Source: Aurantimonas sp. Leaf443 (GTDB taxonomy: Bacteria; Pseudomonadota; Alphaproteobacteria; Rhizobiales; Rhizobiaceae). Taken from it: a stretch of DNA of 64,000 nucleotides. This document shows positions 18,501 through 27,969 of the stretch, piece by piece. Both the position numbers and the translations under genes were made by a program. The DNA lies in contig NZ_LMRD01000001.1 of assembly GCF_001425575.1 (NCBI RefSeq), forward strand, positions 737,940 through 801,939, in the 5' to 3' direction. Within the stretch, counting starts at the first letter, position 1. The number at the start of each line of letters is the position of its first letter. Below the pieces are notes generated by a model, which ran no database searches, was not told the DNA's origin, and saw nothing but the letters and a program-made list of their open reading frames with translations.

Positions 18501-19394
18501 CACCTTCCACATGATGTAGTTCTCGATGTCGGGATGGTCGATGTCGACCACCACCATCTTGGCCGCGCGGCGCGTCGTGCCGCCCGACTTGATCGCGCCG
18601 GCCGCCCGGTCGCCGATCTTCAGGAAGGACATGAGGCCCGAAGACTTGCCGCCGCCGGCCAGACTCTCGCCCTCGCCGCGAAGACGCGAGAAGTTGGAGC
18701 CGGTGCCAGAGCCGTACTTGAAGAGGCGCGCCTCGCGCACCCACAGGTCCATGATGCCGCCGTCGTTGACGAGGTCGTCGGCGACGGACTGGATGAAGCA
18801 GGCGTGCGGCTGCGGATGCTCGTAGGCCGAATTCGAGCGCGTGAGCTGGCCCGAGCGGTAGTCGACGTAATAGTGGCCCTGGCCGGGACCGTCGATGCCG
18901 TAGGCCCAGTGCAGGCCGGTGTTGAACCATTGCGGCGAGTTGGGCGCCACCTTCTGGGTGGCCAGCATGTAGGCGAGCTCGTCGCAGAAGGCGCGCGCGT
19001 CCTCCTCCGAATTGAAGTAGCCGCCCTTCCAGCCCCAGTAGGTCCAGGTGCCGGCCAGCCGGTCGAAGACCTGGCGCGCGTCCAGCTCGGAGACGAATCG
19101 CTCGGCCTCGGGCAGTTCGGCGAGGGCGGCCTCGTCCGGCACCGAGCGCCACAGCCAGGACGGAACGTCGTTTTCCTCGACGCGCTTCAGCCGTGCCGGC
19201 ACGCCGGCCTTGCGGAAGTATTTCTGCGCGAGAATGTCGCTCGCGACCTGGCTGAACTGGGCGGGCACGTCGATGTCGGCGAGGCGGAAGACGACCGATC
19301 CGTCGGGATTCTTGATCTCGCTGGTGGCCTTACGGAACTCGACCCGGGCGTAGGCGCTCTCGCCGGCGCTGGTGTAGCGGCGTTCGATCTTCAT
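15555..19394 (-). CDS. nrdJ: Class II (adenosylcobalamin-dependent) ribonucleotide reductase
   Basis: A 1279-residue class II RNR, full length for the alphaproteobacterial NrdJ type. Landmarks: [28 protein letters not shown], the finger loop with [11 protein letters not shown] near residue 475 (catalytic Cys and Glu), [20 protein letters not shown], and a C-terminal cysteine-rich tail ([19 protein letters not shown] then TSGCS). The tail reduces the active site. It makes deoxyribonucleotides using coenzyme B12 radicals and works with or without oxygen. Monocistronic on the minus strand. A palindromic NrdR-box-like site lies about 120 bp upstream of the start, so nucleotide-dependent repression by NrdR is likely. 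Confidence 0.97.
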   Translation of the reverse strand: MKIERRYTSAGESAYARVEFRKATSEIKNPDGSVVFRLADIDVPAQFSQVASDILAQKYFRKAGVPARLKRVEENDVPSWLWRSVPDEAALAELPEAERFVSELDARQVFDRLAGTWTYWGWKGGYFNSEEDARAFCDELAYMLATQKVAPNSPQWFNTGLHWAYGIDGPGQGHYYVDYRSGQLTRSNSAYEHPQPHACFIQSVADDLVNDGGIMDLWVREARLFKYGSGTGSNFSRLRGEGESLAGGGKSSGLMSFLKIGDRAAGAIKSGGTTRRAAKMVVVDIDHPDIENYIMWKVREEEKVAALVTGSKIVSKHLKTILAACVNCEGPEGDCFDPMKNPALKRAVKDAKKAQVPENYVKRVIQFARQGYVDIEFPVLNTDWDSDAYLTVSGQNSNNSVSLKDDFLRAVEEDGTWDLIRRTDGRVAKTLKARDLWEKIGYAAWASADPGLHFNSTMNDWHTCPAAGPIRASNPCSEYMFLDDTACNLASLNLLQFREDEVDGQRRFDVGAFEHAVRLWTIVLEVSVLMAQFPSKEIARLSYDYRTLGLGFANIGGLLMTAGIPYDSKEGRAICGAISALMTGVAYRTSAEMAGELGPFPDYERNADHMLRVIRNHARASQGIANGYEGLSVDPVPLDHSSLKDKRLSNRAKAAWTEAVDLGAKNGFRNAQVSVIAPTGTIGLVMDCDTTGIEPDFALVKFKKLAGGGYFKIINRAVPEALRTLGYSESQIAEIEAYAVGHGNLNQAPAVNPSSLRAKGFGDDQIAAVNAALGSAFDIKFVFNKWTLGEAFCRETLGISDEQLNDFSFELLPFLGFSRKEIEAANIHVCGAMTLEGAPFLKTEHLPVFDCANACGRIGKRYLSVESHIRMMAAAQPFISGAISKTINMPNEATVEDCTSAYMLSWKLALKANALYRDGSKLSQPLNASLIADDEEDEEAEDKMAALAAAPATAQAAAVAERIVERIVERTIEKVVRDREKLPNRRKGYTQKAIVGGHKVYLRTGEFDDGRLGEIFIDMHKEGAAFRAMMNNFAIAISLGLQFGVPLDEYVEAFTFTRFEPAGMVQGNEAIKNATSILDYVFRELAVSYLDRHDLAHVQPEDFGASTIGRGVEGDKPTPLPISSGMVRGQTAKFRLVSSGEPQGSAQVAAVKPAAPVTTAVRSAPATATALRPATAPRMGAAPAAAFKRDYESAPLAEPAPIADASPAQGLFDQPLAFPASEKDEANVSAPKATAAERRAVAMMKGYTGDSCSECSNFTMVRNGTCLKCDTCGSTSGCS

Positions 19395-19484
19395 GATGCC
19401 AGATCCTCTGCTCGGTCTTGCGACGCGACGATACGCTCCGCCGGACCGGGGCCCGTACGGCTACAAGGGGAGATACAACTTCGA

Positions 19485-19532
19485 TTGCCCTATCTGGTGG
19501 GACCGGCAGGGCTTCGACACTAAATATAGTGG
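19485..19532. promoter_or_regulatory. Candidate NrdR-box pair upstream of nrdJ
   Basis: At 19517-19532 the sequence ACACTAAATATAGTGG contains a perfect CACTA/TAGTG inverted repeat around AATA, close to the NrdR consensus. A degenerate copy (8 of 16 matching, better on one half) occurs at 19485-19500. The 32-bp offset is about three helical turns, as NrdR box pairs usually are. The whole element is AT-rich against a GC-rich background. Confidence 0.55.
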
Positions 19533-19997
19533 AACGGTCTAAGTTTATGGAGTCCTAAGCGCGGCGGGGCCGACTTATCCACCGCTGTTTGCGAGGAGCC
19601 CTCAAGCCCCGACCGCGCAGCGTCTCCGGGCCTTCGCCCCTTGGGGAAAAACTGTGGCGTCGTGCATCGGCGGCAAGACCCCGGCGCTCGCGAGCGCCCG
19701 GACGAGACCCGTATCCGGCGAGCGAATCGCCCGAAGGCCGATTCGGCCGGGGGCATGGCCTGCATAACCTCCGGTTGTGCGCCGGCATCGGGCCGCCGTG
19801 CGGGCGGAGGGGCAGAAGCCTGTGGGAAAGGGGCGCCGTTCGAGCGTGTCCTGCGCGTTCTTACGGACTTCCCCGTAGACAGCGTCCGCAAATGCGCCAC
19901 ACTCAGGTTTCCTGAAGATTGTTCACGGTCTCGTTCCGCAGGCCGTGCCACCTCCCTTTTCATCCCAGCGCGGCGAGGTGGATCGCCGAACGGTAAG
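19533..19997. other. 465-bp gap between nrdJ control region and HWE kinase
   Basis: No convincing gene. A single DnaA-box-like TTATCCACC occurs at 19575-19583. The 130 bp before 19998 should hold the kinase promoter. Upstream in-frame starts for the kinase read as low-complexity sequence and were not used. Confidence 0.4.
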
Positions 19998-21104
19998 ATG
20001 ACGGTTGTGACCGAAGACGATCCGCTCGGCGGCTTCCCCATCGACGGCATTCCCGAGGGCGCCGCGGCGGTCGACCAGATCGACGGCGCGGCGGCGCGGC
20101 GCATCGCGCGGATCGCGGCGGGTCTTCTCCAGGCGCCGGCCGCCTGCGTCTCGCGCATCGCGCGCGGCCGCACGCGCATCCTGGGAGGGCATCTGCAGAT
20201 GGAGGGGCTCGATCCGTCCCTCGTGGTGAAGGCCAACCGGCGCGTCGCCATCGCGCTCGCCCGCTCGCGTTCGGCCTCCGCCCTCGTCCTCGATCTCGGC
20301 GCCGCCGGTTCGCTGCTCGCGGCCTCGGCGCGCGGCGAGCACGCCTGGCCGCTCGCCATCGTCAGCGTCTACGATCCGACCGGCAGCGACTTCACGGCCG
20401 AGCAGAAGAGCCGGATCGAGGATGCCGCCGCGCTCCTGTCGAGCGAGATCCGCCTCCACGAGACGCGGTCGCTCGCCCGCCGCCGGGAGGCGCGCAAGGC
20501 GCTGATCGTGCGCGAGATGGAGCATCGCCTGAAGAATTCCCTGTCCACCGTGCAGGCGCTGGTCTCCCTGTCGCTGCGCGGGGAGGGGACGATCTCCGCG
20601 ATGCGGGACCGGCTCATCGAGCGTATCGGGGCCATGTCGAAGACGCAGTCCCTTCTTCTCAGCGACGCGCTGGAGAGCGCCGATCTCGCCGACATCATCG
20701 CCTCGGAAGCGGCCCATTACGTCGGGGCCGAACGGTTCGTCTGGTCGGGCCCTGCGGTGCGGGCGGGCGCGGCCGACGCGGCAGCCGTCGGCATGGTGCT
20801 GCACGAGCTCAGCACCAACGCCGCCAAGCACGGCGCGCTGGCGCCGGGCCGCGAGGGGCGGGTGGAGATCGGCTGGACGGTCTATGCCGGGCCGCCGACG
20901 GGGCGGCGCGTGTCGCTCGAATGGCGCGAGAGCACGGGCCCGTCCAAGATCGCCGCGCCCGTCTCCAGCGGCTTCGGCACGACGCTTCTCGACATGCTCG
21001 TCTCCGGCCAGCTGCACGGCACGATCGAGCGCGACTGGGCGCCCGGGGGTCTCATCGTGCGCACCGATTTCGCCCTCGCCGATGCCAGCCCCTCCGCCGA
21101 CTGA
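19998..21104 (+). CDS. HWE-family sensor histidine kinase with GAF-like domain
   Basis: A 368-residue soluble kinase. Residues about 20-160 form a GAF-like sensor. The phosphoacceptor His is in VREMEHRLKNSLSTVQAL near residue 174. The N-box is LHELSTNAAKHGAL near 269, the WxE signature is LEWRES, and the G-box is GFGTTLLDMLV. These features define the HWE/HisKA_2 group common in alphaproteobacteria, often linked to the general stress response or light. No membrane helix and no cognate response regulator is adjacent. The ATG at 19998 was chosen because upstream frame content is not protein-like. Confidence 0.85.
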   Translation: MTVVTEDDPLGGFPIDGIPEGAAAVDQIDGAAARRIARIAAGLLQAPAACVSRIARGRTRILGGHLQMEGLDPSLVVKANRRVAIALARSRSASALVLDLGAAGSLLAASARGEHAWPLAIVSVYDPTGSDFTAEQKSRIEDAAALLSSEIRLHETRSLARRREARKALIVREMEHRLKNSLSTVQALVSLSLRGEGTISAMRDRLIERIGAMSKTQSLLLSDALESADLADIIASEAAHYVGAERFVWSGPAVRAGAADAAAVGMVLHELSTNAAKHGALAPGREGRVEIGWTVYAGPPTGRRVSLEWRESTGPSKIAAPVSSGFGTTLLDMLVSGQLHGTIERDWAPGGLIVRTDFALADASPSAD

Positions 21105-21176
21105 CCGACGGGGTTGTGACGCCGCTCCCGCGCCGCGCGGGCGCGACGCGCTCGGCCGCCGGCGGCGGGCGCGATG

Positions 21177-21674
21177 TCAGCCGGCGATGCCCTTGGCGAT
21201 CGGCGCCTGAAAGGTCAGGCCGAGATCCCAGGGGAAGAAGATCCAGGTGTCCTGGCTCACTTCGGTGATAAACGTGTCGACGAGCGGGCGCCCCTTGGGC
21301 TTGGCGTAGACGGTGGCGAAATGCGCCTTCGGCAGCATGGAGCGCACGAGCGCGGCCGTCTTTCCGGTGTCGGTCAGGTCGTCGACGATGAGGATGCCGT
21401 CCCCTTCGTCCTCCAGGAGGATGGGCGAGATCGCCTTCAGGACCTGCAGTTCCCCTTGCGTGTCGTAGGAATGGTAGGAGGCGATGCAGACCGTCTCGAT
21501 CATCCGCGTCCCCAGTTCGCGCGAGATGATCGCGGCCGGCACGAGGCCGCCACGGGTGATGCAGACGATCGCCTTCCACTCCTCGCGCAGGCTCGCGAGC
21601 CGCCAGGCCAGGGCGCGGGCATCGCGGTGAAACTGGTCCCAGGAAACGGGAAAGGACTTCTCCACCGACGACAT
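21177..21674 (-). CDS. gpt: Xanthine-guanine phosphoribosyltransferase
   Basis: A 165-residue type I phosphoribosyltransferase. It has [18 protein letters not shown] near residue 40-55 and the PRPP-binding loop [18 protein letters not shown] near 90-105. It ends with a GpT-type segment [11 protein letters not shown]. It salvages xanthine and guanine to XMP and GMP using PRPP, associated with the inner membrane in E. coli. The ATG at 21674 follows a GGAGAG ribosome-binding site; a longer frame adds 19 unlikely residues. Convergent with the HWE kinase. Confidence 0.93.
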   Translation of the reverse strand: MSSVEKSFPVSWDQFHRDARALAWRLASLREEWKAIVCITRGGLVPAAIISRELGTRMIETVCIASYHSYDTQGELQVLKAISPILLEDEGDGILIVDDLTDTGKTAALVRSMLPKAHFATVYAKPKGRPLVDTFITEVSQDTWIFFPWDLGLTFQAPIAKGIAG

Positions 21675-21793
21675 CGAGCTCTCCGTGAGAAAGGATTGGG
21701 CTGCGATAGACTCGCCCGCGCCAAACGGCAAGGCGCGGCTCGGCCCTCCAGCGCGATCCGGTGGAGGCGCGAAAGCCGGAAGGGCGACGCGGT

Positions 21794-22546
21794 TCAGCCC
21801 GAACGCGCCGCCTCCATCGCGGCCAGCATGCCGGCGACCTCCGCCCCCGCCGCCTCCAGCGCCGCCCGGTCGCGCGAGCGCAGCACGAGCTCGGTGGAGT
21901 GGCGCTCGCCGTCGAAACGGGGATAGGAGCCGATGGCCACGCCTGGATGGGTCTTGGCGATCGCGCGCAGCGGGTCGCCGATCTCGCCCTCGCCGAAGCG
22001 GCAGTCGAGGCTGAGGCTCTCGACCGCCCGGCCCGCCGGCAAGAGCGGCAGGACTTCCTCCATCATCGCCTGGAAGATGCGCGGCACGCCGGCCATGACG
22101 AAGACGTTGTCCATGCGAAAGCCGGGCGCGACGGAGACCGCGTTGGCGATGAGGCTCGCGCCCTTCGGCGTGCGGGTCATGCGCCGGCGCGCCTCGGTGA
22201 AGGGCAGGTCGCGGCCGGCATAGTAGCGTTCCAGCAGCGCCACGGCCTCCGGGTGTTCCACCGCCTCGACGCCGAAGGCGGCGGCCACCGCGTCCGCGGT
22301 CACGTCGTCATGCGTCGGCCCGATACCGCCGGAGGTGAAGACGAAGTCGTAGCCGCGCCGCAGCGTGTTCAGGCTGTCGGCGATGAAGGCGGGCTCGTCG
22401 CCGACGATGCGCACCTCCTTCAGGTCGATGCCGGCGACGGTGAGGAGCTCGGCGAGATGGCCGATATTCTTGTCCTTGGTGCGCCCGGACAGGATCTCGT
22501 CGCCGATCGCGAGCATGGCCGCGGTCGTGGGGGGCTCGGTCGTCAT
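21794..22546 (-). CDS. CinA-like molybdopterin-binding domain protein
   Basis: A 250-residue single-domain protein of the MoCF-biosynthesis/CinA N-terminal family. It has [19 protein letters not shown] at the start and [19 protein letters not shown] around residue 70. The C-terminal nicotinamide-nucleotide amidase domain of full CinA is absent. Stand-alone versions are frequent in alphaproteobacteria and may hydrolyse ADP-ribose or FAD-like substrates; the activity is unproven. ATG at 22546, with GAGAGAT upstream. Same strand as gpt, 119 bp upstream of it. Confidence 0.88.
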   Translation of the reverse strand: MTTEPPTTAAMLAIGDEILSGRTKDKNIGHLAELLTVAGIDLKEVRIVGDEPAFIADSLNTLRRGYDFVFTSGGIGPTHDDVTADAVAAAFGVEAVEHPEAVALLERYYAGRDLPFTEARRRMTRTPKGASLIANAVSVAPGFRMDNVFVMAGVPRIFQAMMEEVLPLLPAGRAVESLSLDCRFGEGEIGDPLRAIAKTHPGVAIGSYPRFDGERHSTELVLRSRDRAALEAAGAEVAGMLAAMEAARSG

Positions 22547-22723
22547 GGCAACGGATCTCTCGAAGGGTCGAAGCCTCGAAAGAGAGGGCGGGGGCCTTCG
22601 GAAGGCAAGGCCTTGCGTCTTCCGCGCGTAGACAGTGCGTCGCGCGCGACGACAACGCACTTCCCGGCGCGATGGGCTATCCCATGTTGCGACACGTCAA
22701 CCCCGGAAGGACGAGAGAACGGC

Positions 22724-23323
22724 ATGGCAAAGGTTCTGGTGCTCTACTATTCGAGCTACGGCCACATCGAGACCATGGCCAAGGCCGTGGCGGAGGGCGC
22801 CGAGAGCGCCGGCGCGAGCGTCGACATCAAGCGCGTGCCCGAGACGGTGCCGGCGGAGGTCGCGGCCAGCTCGCATTTCAAGACCGACGCGCCCTATCCC
22901 GTCGCCGAGCCCGACGATCTCGCGGGGTATGACGCCATCGTCGTCGGCTCGCCCACGCGCTACGGCAACATGGCCTCGCAGATGGCCACCTTCTTCGACC
23001 GCACCGGCGGCCTGTGGGCGCAGGGCAAGCTGATCGGCAAGGTCGGCGGCGCCTTCTCCTCCAGCGCCACCCAGCACGGCGGCAACGAGGCGACGCTGTT
23101 CTCGCTGCACAAGACGCTGCTGCATCACGGCCTGATGATCGTCGGCCTGCCCTATTCCTTCCAGGGCCAAATGGCCTCCGACCAGATCGTCGGCGGCTCG
23201 CCCTACGGCGCGACGACCATCGCCAATGGCGACGGCTCGCGCCAGCCGAGCGCCATCGAGCTCGACGGCGCCCGCTTCCAGGGCAAGCACATCGCGGAGA
23301 TCGCGACCAAGCTGTTCGGCTGA
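22724..23323 (+). CDS. wrbA: NAD(P)H:quinone oxidoreductase, WrbA family
   Basis: A 199-residue flavodoxin-like FMN protein. [19 protein letters not shown] forms the FMN phosphate loop, and [18 protein letters not shown] and [15 protein letters not shown] are typical of WrbA. It reduces quinones by two electrons with NAD(P)H and forms tetramers; the role is oxidative-stress protection. The ATG follows GGAAGGACGAGAG. Divergent from the CinA-like gene, with a GC-rich stem-loop just after its stop. Confidence 0.95.
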   Translation: MAKVLVLYYSSYGHIETMAKAVAEGAESAGASVDIKRVPETVPAEVAASSHFKTDAPYPVAEPDDLAGYDAIVVGSPTRYGNMASQMATFFDRTGGLWAQGKLIGKVGGAFSSSATQHGGNEATLFSLHKTLLHHGLMIVGLPYSFQGQMASDQIVGGSPYGATTIANGDGSRQPSAIELDGARFQGKHIAEIATKLFG

Positions 23324-23344
23324 TCCGAAGCGCCTCTCGAGACG

Positions 23345-23374
23345 GGCCCGACCCCGCATCCCCGGGGCCGGGCC
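23345..23374 (+). terminator. GC-rich stem-loop after wrbA
   Basis: Arms GGCCCG-A-CCCCG (23345-23356) and CGGGG-C-CGGGCC (23363-23374) pair around a 6-nt loop, 21 bp beyond the wrbA stop. The stem is strong but no T-run follows, so it is a terminator-like structure rather than a textbook one. Confidence 0.5.
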
Positions 23375-23606
23375 TGTCGCGTTCGGGAGATGCGTGCGTC
23401 GGCCGTGCCGCTTCGGCCTGACGCGCGAGGGATTCGCCTCACGCTGCGCCGGGCGAAGACCCGCCGGCCTGCGAAACGCCCCGGCGCATACCGGTCTCGC
23501 TCATGCCGCGGCGTTCGCGGATGCCGGCGCGAGCACGGCGGTTGGCCGCCGGCGTTTGAAGGGGGGAGAAGAGGTCGGAAGAGGCCTGCCCGATCGGCGC
23601 CCGGCC

Positions 23607-23813
23607 TCAGAGGGCCGGACAGCCCGTCGACTTGAACGCGTTGCCGGTCTCGGCGCGGGCGTCCTCGGAGGCGAGGGCGTATTTCAATCGCTCGAGCGCG
23701 CCGTTCTGACGGCGCAGGCGCGAGAGCAGGCTGTTGGAGTTGTCTTCGGGGGTGGATTCCATCCCGGGACGGTCGGTCCGTTGGGACGGCAGCGGCTGCA
23801 TCAGCGATGCCAT
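23607..23813 (-). CDS. Small hypothetical protein (68 aa)
   Basis: A 68-residue hydrophilic protein, MASLMQPLPSQRTDRPGM to FKSTGCPAL. A helical core around LLSRLRRQNGALERLKYAL may form a coiled coil. A strong AGGAGG lies 8 bp before the ATG, and a plausible promoter (TTGAAG-N17-TAGGTT) lies about 50-77 bp upstream, so I regard it as real. No family recognised. It stands alone between wrbA and the CoA-transferase gene. Confidence 0.6.
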   Translation of the reverse strand: MASLMQPLPSQRTDRPGMESTPEDNSNSLLSRLRRQNGALERLKYALASEDARAETGNAFKSTGCPAL

Positions 23814-23861
23814 GACTGCGTCCTCCTGCCCGGGAACGACTGATTTCGCACCGGACGTCCG

Positions 23862-23890
23862 AACCTAGCAAGATCGCCCGCGGGCTTCAA
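23862..23890 (-). promoter_or_regulatory. Candidate promoter of the 68-aa gene
   Basis: On the minus strand TTGAAG (23885-23890) and TAGGTT (23862-23867) are 17 bp apart, ending about 48 bp before the ATG at 23813. Further upstream is an AT-rich patch around 23925-23950. Confidence 0.4.
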
Positions 23891-24004
23891 ACAAATCTTG
23901 CGTGCGGGCGACCGGATGGCGGTTCTTTTATCTTTTTAATCATACTTTTATGGCGGGGGCGTCGCGCCCGGCCGATACGCGCCCGGCGGCCCGGGACGCC
24001 CGCG

Positions 24005-25180
24005 TCAGCCCGCCTCCTCGCGGCGCGGCCAGCCTCGTGTCGCGATGCCCCGCCGCAGGTCCGTGTCGTGCTCGCCAAGATCCGGGGCGCGTGCGGGCTC
24101 GGACAGCGGCGTGCGCGAGAAGACGATGGGCGTGCGCACGCCCGGCACCCCGTCCGCCGCGATCTCCATGCCGCGATGGCGGAACTGCGGGTCGGCGAAG
24201 AGATCGGCGACGCTGTTGATCGGGCCGGCCGGCACGCCGGCCGTCTCCAGCGCCTGCGACAGATCCGCCCGCGTCCGGGCGGCGATGGCCGGGCCGAGCG
24301 CCTCCTCCAGCGCCGCGCGATGGGCGACGCGGGCCGGATTGGTGGCGAAGCGCGCCTCGGCCGCGAGCGCGGGAAGGCCGAGCACGGCGCAGAGCCGGGC
24401 GAACTGGAGGTCGTTGCCGCAGGCCACGATCATCGGCCCGTCTTCCGCCTCGAACGTCTGGTAGGGCGCGATATTGGGATGGACATTGCCGAGCCGCGTC
24501 GGCGCGCGGCCCGTGACCAGGTAGTTCATCGCCTGGTTGGCGAGGACGCCGCCCATGCAGTCGAGAAGCGCCATGTCGATCTGCTGCCCGAGGCCGGTGC
24601 GCGCCCGCTCCAGAAGCGCCGCCTGGATGGCGATCGTGCCGTAGAGCCCGGTGAAGATATCGGCGAAGGCGACGCCGATCTTCTGGGGGCCGCCGGCCGG
24701 ATCCCCCGTGAGGTCCATGATGCCGCTCATGCCCTGGATCAGGAAGTCGTAGCCCGCCCGCGCGGCATAGGGGCCGGTCTGCCCGAAGCCCGTGATCGAG
24801 CAGTAGACGAGGCCGGGATTGTCGGCGGAGAGCGAGGCGTAGTCGAGCCCGTAGCGCGCGAGCCCGCCGACCTTGAAATTCTCCACCACCACGTCCGCCG
24901 CGCCGATCAGGCGGCGCACGAGCGCCAGATCCCCGGCGTCGCGGAAATCGGCGACCATCGCGCGCTTGCCGCGGTTGCAGGCGTGGAAATAGGCGGCCGA
25001 GCGCGTGCCGTCCGCTCCCTCCACGTCCGGCGGCCCCCAGCGGCGCGTGTCGTCGCCCTCCTTCGCCTCCACCTTGACGACGTCGGCGCCGAGATCTGCG
25101 AGCGTCTGCCCGATCCAGGGGCCGGCGAGGATGCGGGCGAGCTCCACGACCTTGAGGCCCGACAGCGGCGGCTTCGTCAT
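24005..25180 (-). CDS. CaiB/BaiF-type CoA-transferase, probably glutarate-specific
   Basis: A 391-residue family III CoA-transferase. It starts LSGLKVVELARILAGPWIGQ, with DLGADVVKVE and RGKRAM following. The catalytic aspartate is in GYDFLIQGMSG near residue 150. Its gene follows glutaryl-CoA dehydrogenase by 38 bp, a recurring pair. The likely job is therefore transfer of CoA from succinyl-CoA to glutarate, feeding GcdH in lysine or glutarate breakdown. The pairing is the main evidence for substrate; the family also handles carnitine, formyl and mesaconyl groups. ATG at 25180 has a GGTGACGCC context and no strong Shine-Dalgarno. Confidence 0.87.
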   Translation of the reverse strand: MTKPPLSGLKVVELARILAGPWIGQTLADLGADVVKVEAKEGDDTRRWGPPDVEGADGTRSAAYFHACNRGKRAMVADFRDAGDLALVRRLIGAADVVVENFKVGGLARYGLDYASLSADNPGLVYCSITGFGQTGPYAARAGYDFLIQGMSGIMDLTGDPAGGPQKIGVAFADIFTGLYGTIAIQAALLERARTGLGQQIDMALLDCMGGVLANQAMNYLVTGRAPTRLGNVHPNIAPYQTFEAEDGPMIVACGNDLQFARLCAVLGLPALAAEARFATNPARVAHRAALEEALGPAIAARTRADLSQALETAGVPAGPINSVADLFADPQFRHRGMEIAADGVPGVRTPIVFSRTPLSEPARAPDLGEHDTDLRRGIATRGWPRREEAG

Positions 25181-25218
25181 GGCGTCACCGGCTCCGGAGG
25201 AGGGGGAGGGCTGCGCCC

Positions 25219-26391
25219 TCAGAAGGCGGCGATGCCGGTCTGCGCCCGGCCGAGGATGAGGGCGTGGACGTCGTGCGTGCCCTCGTAGGTGTTCACCGTC
25301 TCGAGATTCTGCGCGTGGCGCATCACGTGATAGCCGATCTGGATGCCGTTGCCGCCATGCATGTCGCGGGCGGCCCGCGCGATGTCCAGCGCCTTGCCGC
25401 AATTGTTGCGCTTGATCAGCGAGATCATCTCCGGCTCGAACCGGTGCTCGTCCATCAGCCGGCCGACGCGCAGGCTCGCCTGCAGCCCGAGCGCGATCTC
25501 GGTCTGCATGTCCGCGAGCTTCTTCTGGAAGAGCTGCGTGGCGGCGAGCGGGCGGCCGAACTGGTGGCGCTCCAGCCCGTATTGCCGGGCGCGCAGCCAG
25601 CAGTCCTCCGCCGCCCCCATCACGCCCCAGGAAATGCCGTAGCGCGCGCGGTTGAGGCAGCCGAAGGGGCCGGCGAGACCCGAGACGCCCGGAAGCAGCG
25701 CGTCTTCGCCGACCTCCACGCCGTCCATGACGATCTCGCCGGTGATCGAGGCGCGAAGGCTGAGCTTGCCGCCGATCTTGGGCGCGGACAGCCCCTTCAT
25801 GCCCTTTTCCAGCACGAAGCCCCGGATCTTGCCGTCATGGGCGTCGGACTTCGCCCAGACCACGAAGACGTCGGCGACGGGCGCGTTGGAGATCCAGGTC
25901 TTGGCCCCGCGCAGGCGGTAGCCGCCGGCGATCCTCTCGGCGCGCGTCGTCATGGCGCCGGGATCGGAGCCGGCGTCCGGCTCGGTCAGCCCGAAACAGC
26001 CGATCAGGTCTCCCGAGACCAGCCCCGGCAGGTAGCGCGCCTTCTGCTCGGGCGAGCCGTAGGCGAAGATCGGATGGATGACGAGCGAGGACTGAACGCT
26101 CATCATCGAGCGATAGCCCGAATCCACCCGCTCCACCTCGCGCGCCACGAGCCCGTAGGCGACATAGGACGCGCCCGCCGCCCCGAACTCCTCCGGCAGC
26201 GTCACCCCGAGCAGCCCCGCCCGCCCCATCGCCTTGAACAGGCCGGGCTCGAAGGTCTCGTCGAGATAGGCGGCCGCGACGCGCGGGGCGAGGTCCTCGC
26301 GCGCGAAGGCCGCCGCGCTGTCGCGCACCATCCGCTCGTCCTCGCCGAGCTGGTCGTCCAGGAGAAACGGGTCGTTCCAGGCAAAGGGCAT
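25219..26391 (-). CDS. gcdH: Glutaryl-CoA dehydrogenase
   Basis: A 390-residue acyl-CoA dehydrogenase. It has [17 protein letters not shown] (FAD and substrate contacts), [18 protein letters not shown] and the C-terminal [16 protein letters not shown] with the catalytic glutamate. These match GcdH rather than short-chain dehydrogenases. It oxidises and decarboxylates glutaryl-CoA to crotonyl-CoA in lysine/tryptophan degradation. I prefer the ATG at 26391 because GAGG lies 9 bp upstream; an ATG at 26400 adds three residues. Forms an operon with the CoA-transferase. Promoter expected in the gap before tRNA-Leu. Confidence 0.94.
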   Translation of the reverse strand: MPFAWNDPFLLDDQLGEDERMVRDSAAAFAREDLAPRVAAAYLDETFEPGLFKAMGRAGLLGVTLPEEFGAAGASYVAYGLVAREVERVDSGYRSMMSVQSSLVIHPIFAYGSPEQKARYLPGLVSGDLIGCFGLTEPDAGSDPGAMTTRAERIAGGYRLRGAKTWISNAPVADVFVVWAKSDAHDGKIRGFVLEKGMKGLSAPKIGGKLSLRASITGEIVMDGVEVGEDALLPGVSGLAGPFGCLNRARYGISWGVMGAAEDCWLRARQYGLERHQFGRPLAATQLFQKKLADMQTEIALGLQASLRVGRLMDEHRFEPEMISLIKRNNCGKALDIARAARDMHGGNGIQIGYHVMRHAQNLETVNTYEGTHDVHALILGRAQTGIAAF

Positions 26392-26531
26392 GGCCGGCAT
26401 CCTCGCAAGTCTCTCGACGGCCCCCCCCTTATGGCGCAGACGCGCGCGGGGTTGAACCGATCCTTCGGCATGACCTCATTCCCGCCGCTCATGCGGCCGC
26501 GCGTCCGGCCGGCTGGACCGGCCGAGGGTCA

Positions 26532-26616
26532 TGGTGCGGACGACGGGACTCGAACCCGTAATCCCGGAGGCGACAGATTTTAAGTCTGCTGCGTATACCA
26601 GTTCCGCCACGTCCGC
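26532..26616 (-). tRNA. tRNA-Leu (UAA)
   Basis: Read on the minus strand it starts GCGGACGTGGCGGAACTGG and ends with GTCCGCACCA, so the CCA is encoded. The acceptor stem pairs GCGGACG with CGTCCGC. The anticodon loop CTTAAAA gives UAA. A long variable arm is present, as expected for leucine tRNA. It borders the CRISPR-Cas locus at 126 bp from array 1, with its 5' end facing the locus. Confidence 0.95.
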
Positions 26617-26741
26617 ATCGTCCCTCCCGGTACAGAAGGACACGCGCCTTGGAAAGGGCGCCGGCGGGCGGACTGCGGGGGACGTGGGCCGTGCGGGCAG
26701 GGGGAGCTTGATATTTGCCGATGCGGATCGGCATCCCGAAA

Positions 26742-27623
26742 GGTCGATCCCCGCGTGGGCGGGGGAGCCGCGTATCCCCAGACCGCCGCCATCTTCGCGA
26801 AAGGTCGATCCCCGCGTGGGCGGGGGAGCCGCGAGTAGTGGTGTTGATCGTGCTCATGGATAAGGTCGATCCCCGCGTGGGCGGGGGAGCCGTAGTCGCC
26901 TGCCGCTCTGACAAGACGAAAGGCGGGCGATCCCCGCGTGGGCGGGGGAGCCTCCGCCTTCGCGAACTCGCCGCTGCGCAGATACGGTCGATCCCCGCGT
27001 GGGCGGGGGAGCCCATCTATGGACCGGCGCCGCCGCCGATGACGGGGGTCGATCCCCGCGTGGGCGGGGGAGCCGCACCTGCCGAGCGCCGGGCGGTCTC
27101 GAACTCAGGTCGATCCCCGCGTGGGCGGGGGAGCCCAATGAAGCGGCTTGAGCACGACCAGCCCGTAGGGTCGATCCCCGCGTGGGCGGGGGAGCCCCGC
27201 GGTGAGCGCGGTCCCAGACGAACCAGGCGGGTCGATCCCCGCGTGGGCGGGGGAGCCAAGCAATCGACCTCGCGCCTTTCGTCGGCGGCGGGTCGATCCC
27301 CGCGTGGGCGGGGGAGCCTGGAACGAACGCATCCCGAGGGAGTGTGCCGCGGGTCGATCCCCGCGTGGGCGGGGGAGCCATCAGCAAAGTGTACCGGATG
27401 CACGCCAAACACGGTCGATCCCCGCGTGGGCGGGGGAGCCCGCCTGCCAATTCCGCCGCCGCCTCGATTTCGGGGTCGATCCCCGCGTGGGCGGGGAAGC
27501 CCGACAGAGGGCGGATGTGCTCGATCTCCCAGGCGGTCGATCCCCGCGTGGGCGGGGGAGCCTCGAAGAGCTCCGGATATTCGATGCGCAGCGTGGGTCG
27601 ATCCCCGCGTGGGCGGGGGAGCC
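26742..27623 (-). CRISPR. CRISPR array 1: 15 repeats, 14 spacers, type I-E
   Basis: Repeats of 28 nt recur every 61 nt (33-nt spacers) from 26742 to 27623. In crRNA sense (minus strand) the repeat contains the hairpin CCCCGC-CCAC-GCGGGG followed by the 7-nt handle ATCGACC, the type I-E pattern. The leader is on the right, next to cas2, so the spacer at 26770 is the oldest. Two repeats carry single changes: the one at 26925 (T to G at plus-strand position 3) and the one at 27474 (G to A near the end). The oldest spacer overlaps a spacer in array 2. Confidence 0.98.
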
Positions 27624-27678
27624 TCTTGCGCTCAAGAGGTTGACCGGGCTGCACTTTGTCAAAGAACGTCGCTGCGGT
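27624..27678 (-). promoter_or_regulatory. Leader of array 1
   Basis: The 50-odd bases between the last repeat and the cas2 stop align without gaps to the flank of array 2. Shared blocks are TCTTGC next to the repeat, GCTGC, and TGTCAAAGA. In the transcribed direction this includes TTTGACA. Such leader-proximal conservation is what Cas1-Cas2 integration and array transcription need. Confidence 0.75.
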
Positions 27679-27969
27679 CTACCAGACCGAGACGAGAACG
27701 CCGTCGAGATCGGCGAGGCGGCAGGGCGGGGTGCCGAGGACCTGGAGGCCGAGGCCGCCGGGCGCCTTGTCGTCCTTCCACAGGAGGACGAGGGAGCCGC
27801 GCTGCGTCTCGCCGTGCCAGTCGGAGACGACGGCCCAGGCGCGCTCGCGCACCGCCCGCGAGAGGTTGCCGGCGGCGTAGACGCCGGGGGCGGGCTCGGG
27901 CATCAGCGAGGCGAGGAAGCCGCGCGTGCGCTCGGGCACGTCACGCGTCACGATCACCGTCATGGCCAT
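27679..27969 (-). CDS. cas2: Cas2, type I-E (Cas2e)
   Basis: A 96-residue ferredoxin-fold protein, MAMTVIVTRDVPERTRGFLA with VYAAGNLSRAVRERAWAVV and an end DLDGVLVSVW, typical of type I-E Cas2. It forms the central dimer of the Cas1-Cas2 integrase that inserts new spacers. I chose the second of three adjacent ATGs, 6 bp after GGGAGG. It overlaps the cas1 reading frame by 29 bp and is the last cas gene, ending 55 bp from array 1. Confidence 0.95.
   Translation of the reverse strand: MAMTVIVTRDVPERTRGFLASLMPEPAPGVYAAGNLSRAVRERAWAVVSDWHGETQRGSLVLLWKDDKAPGGLGLQVLGTPPCRLADLDGVLVSVW

Noticed and set aside
14967..19523. 1518-codon open frame antisense to nrdJ
   Set aside because: The minus strand encodes a complete NrdJ with all motifs. 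The long antisense frame is an effect of GC-rich codon bias and reads as His/Arg/Gly-rich low-complexity sequence.
26532..26616. tRNA-Leu as attachment site of a CRISPR-Cas genomic island
   Set aside because: The tRNA 5' end, not its 3' end, faces the locus. I found no integrase and no duplicated tRNA fragment on the far side near 38.5 kb.
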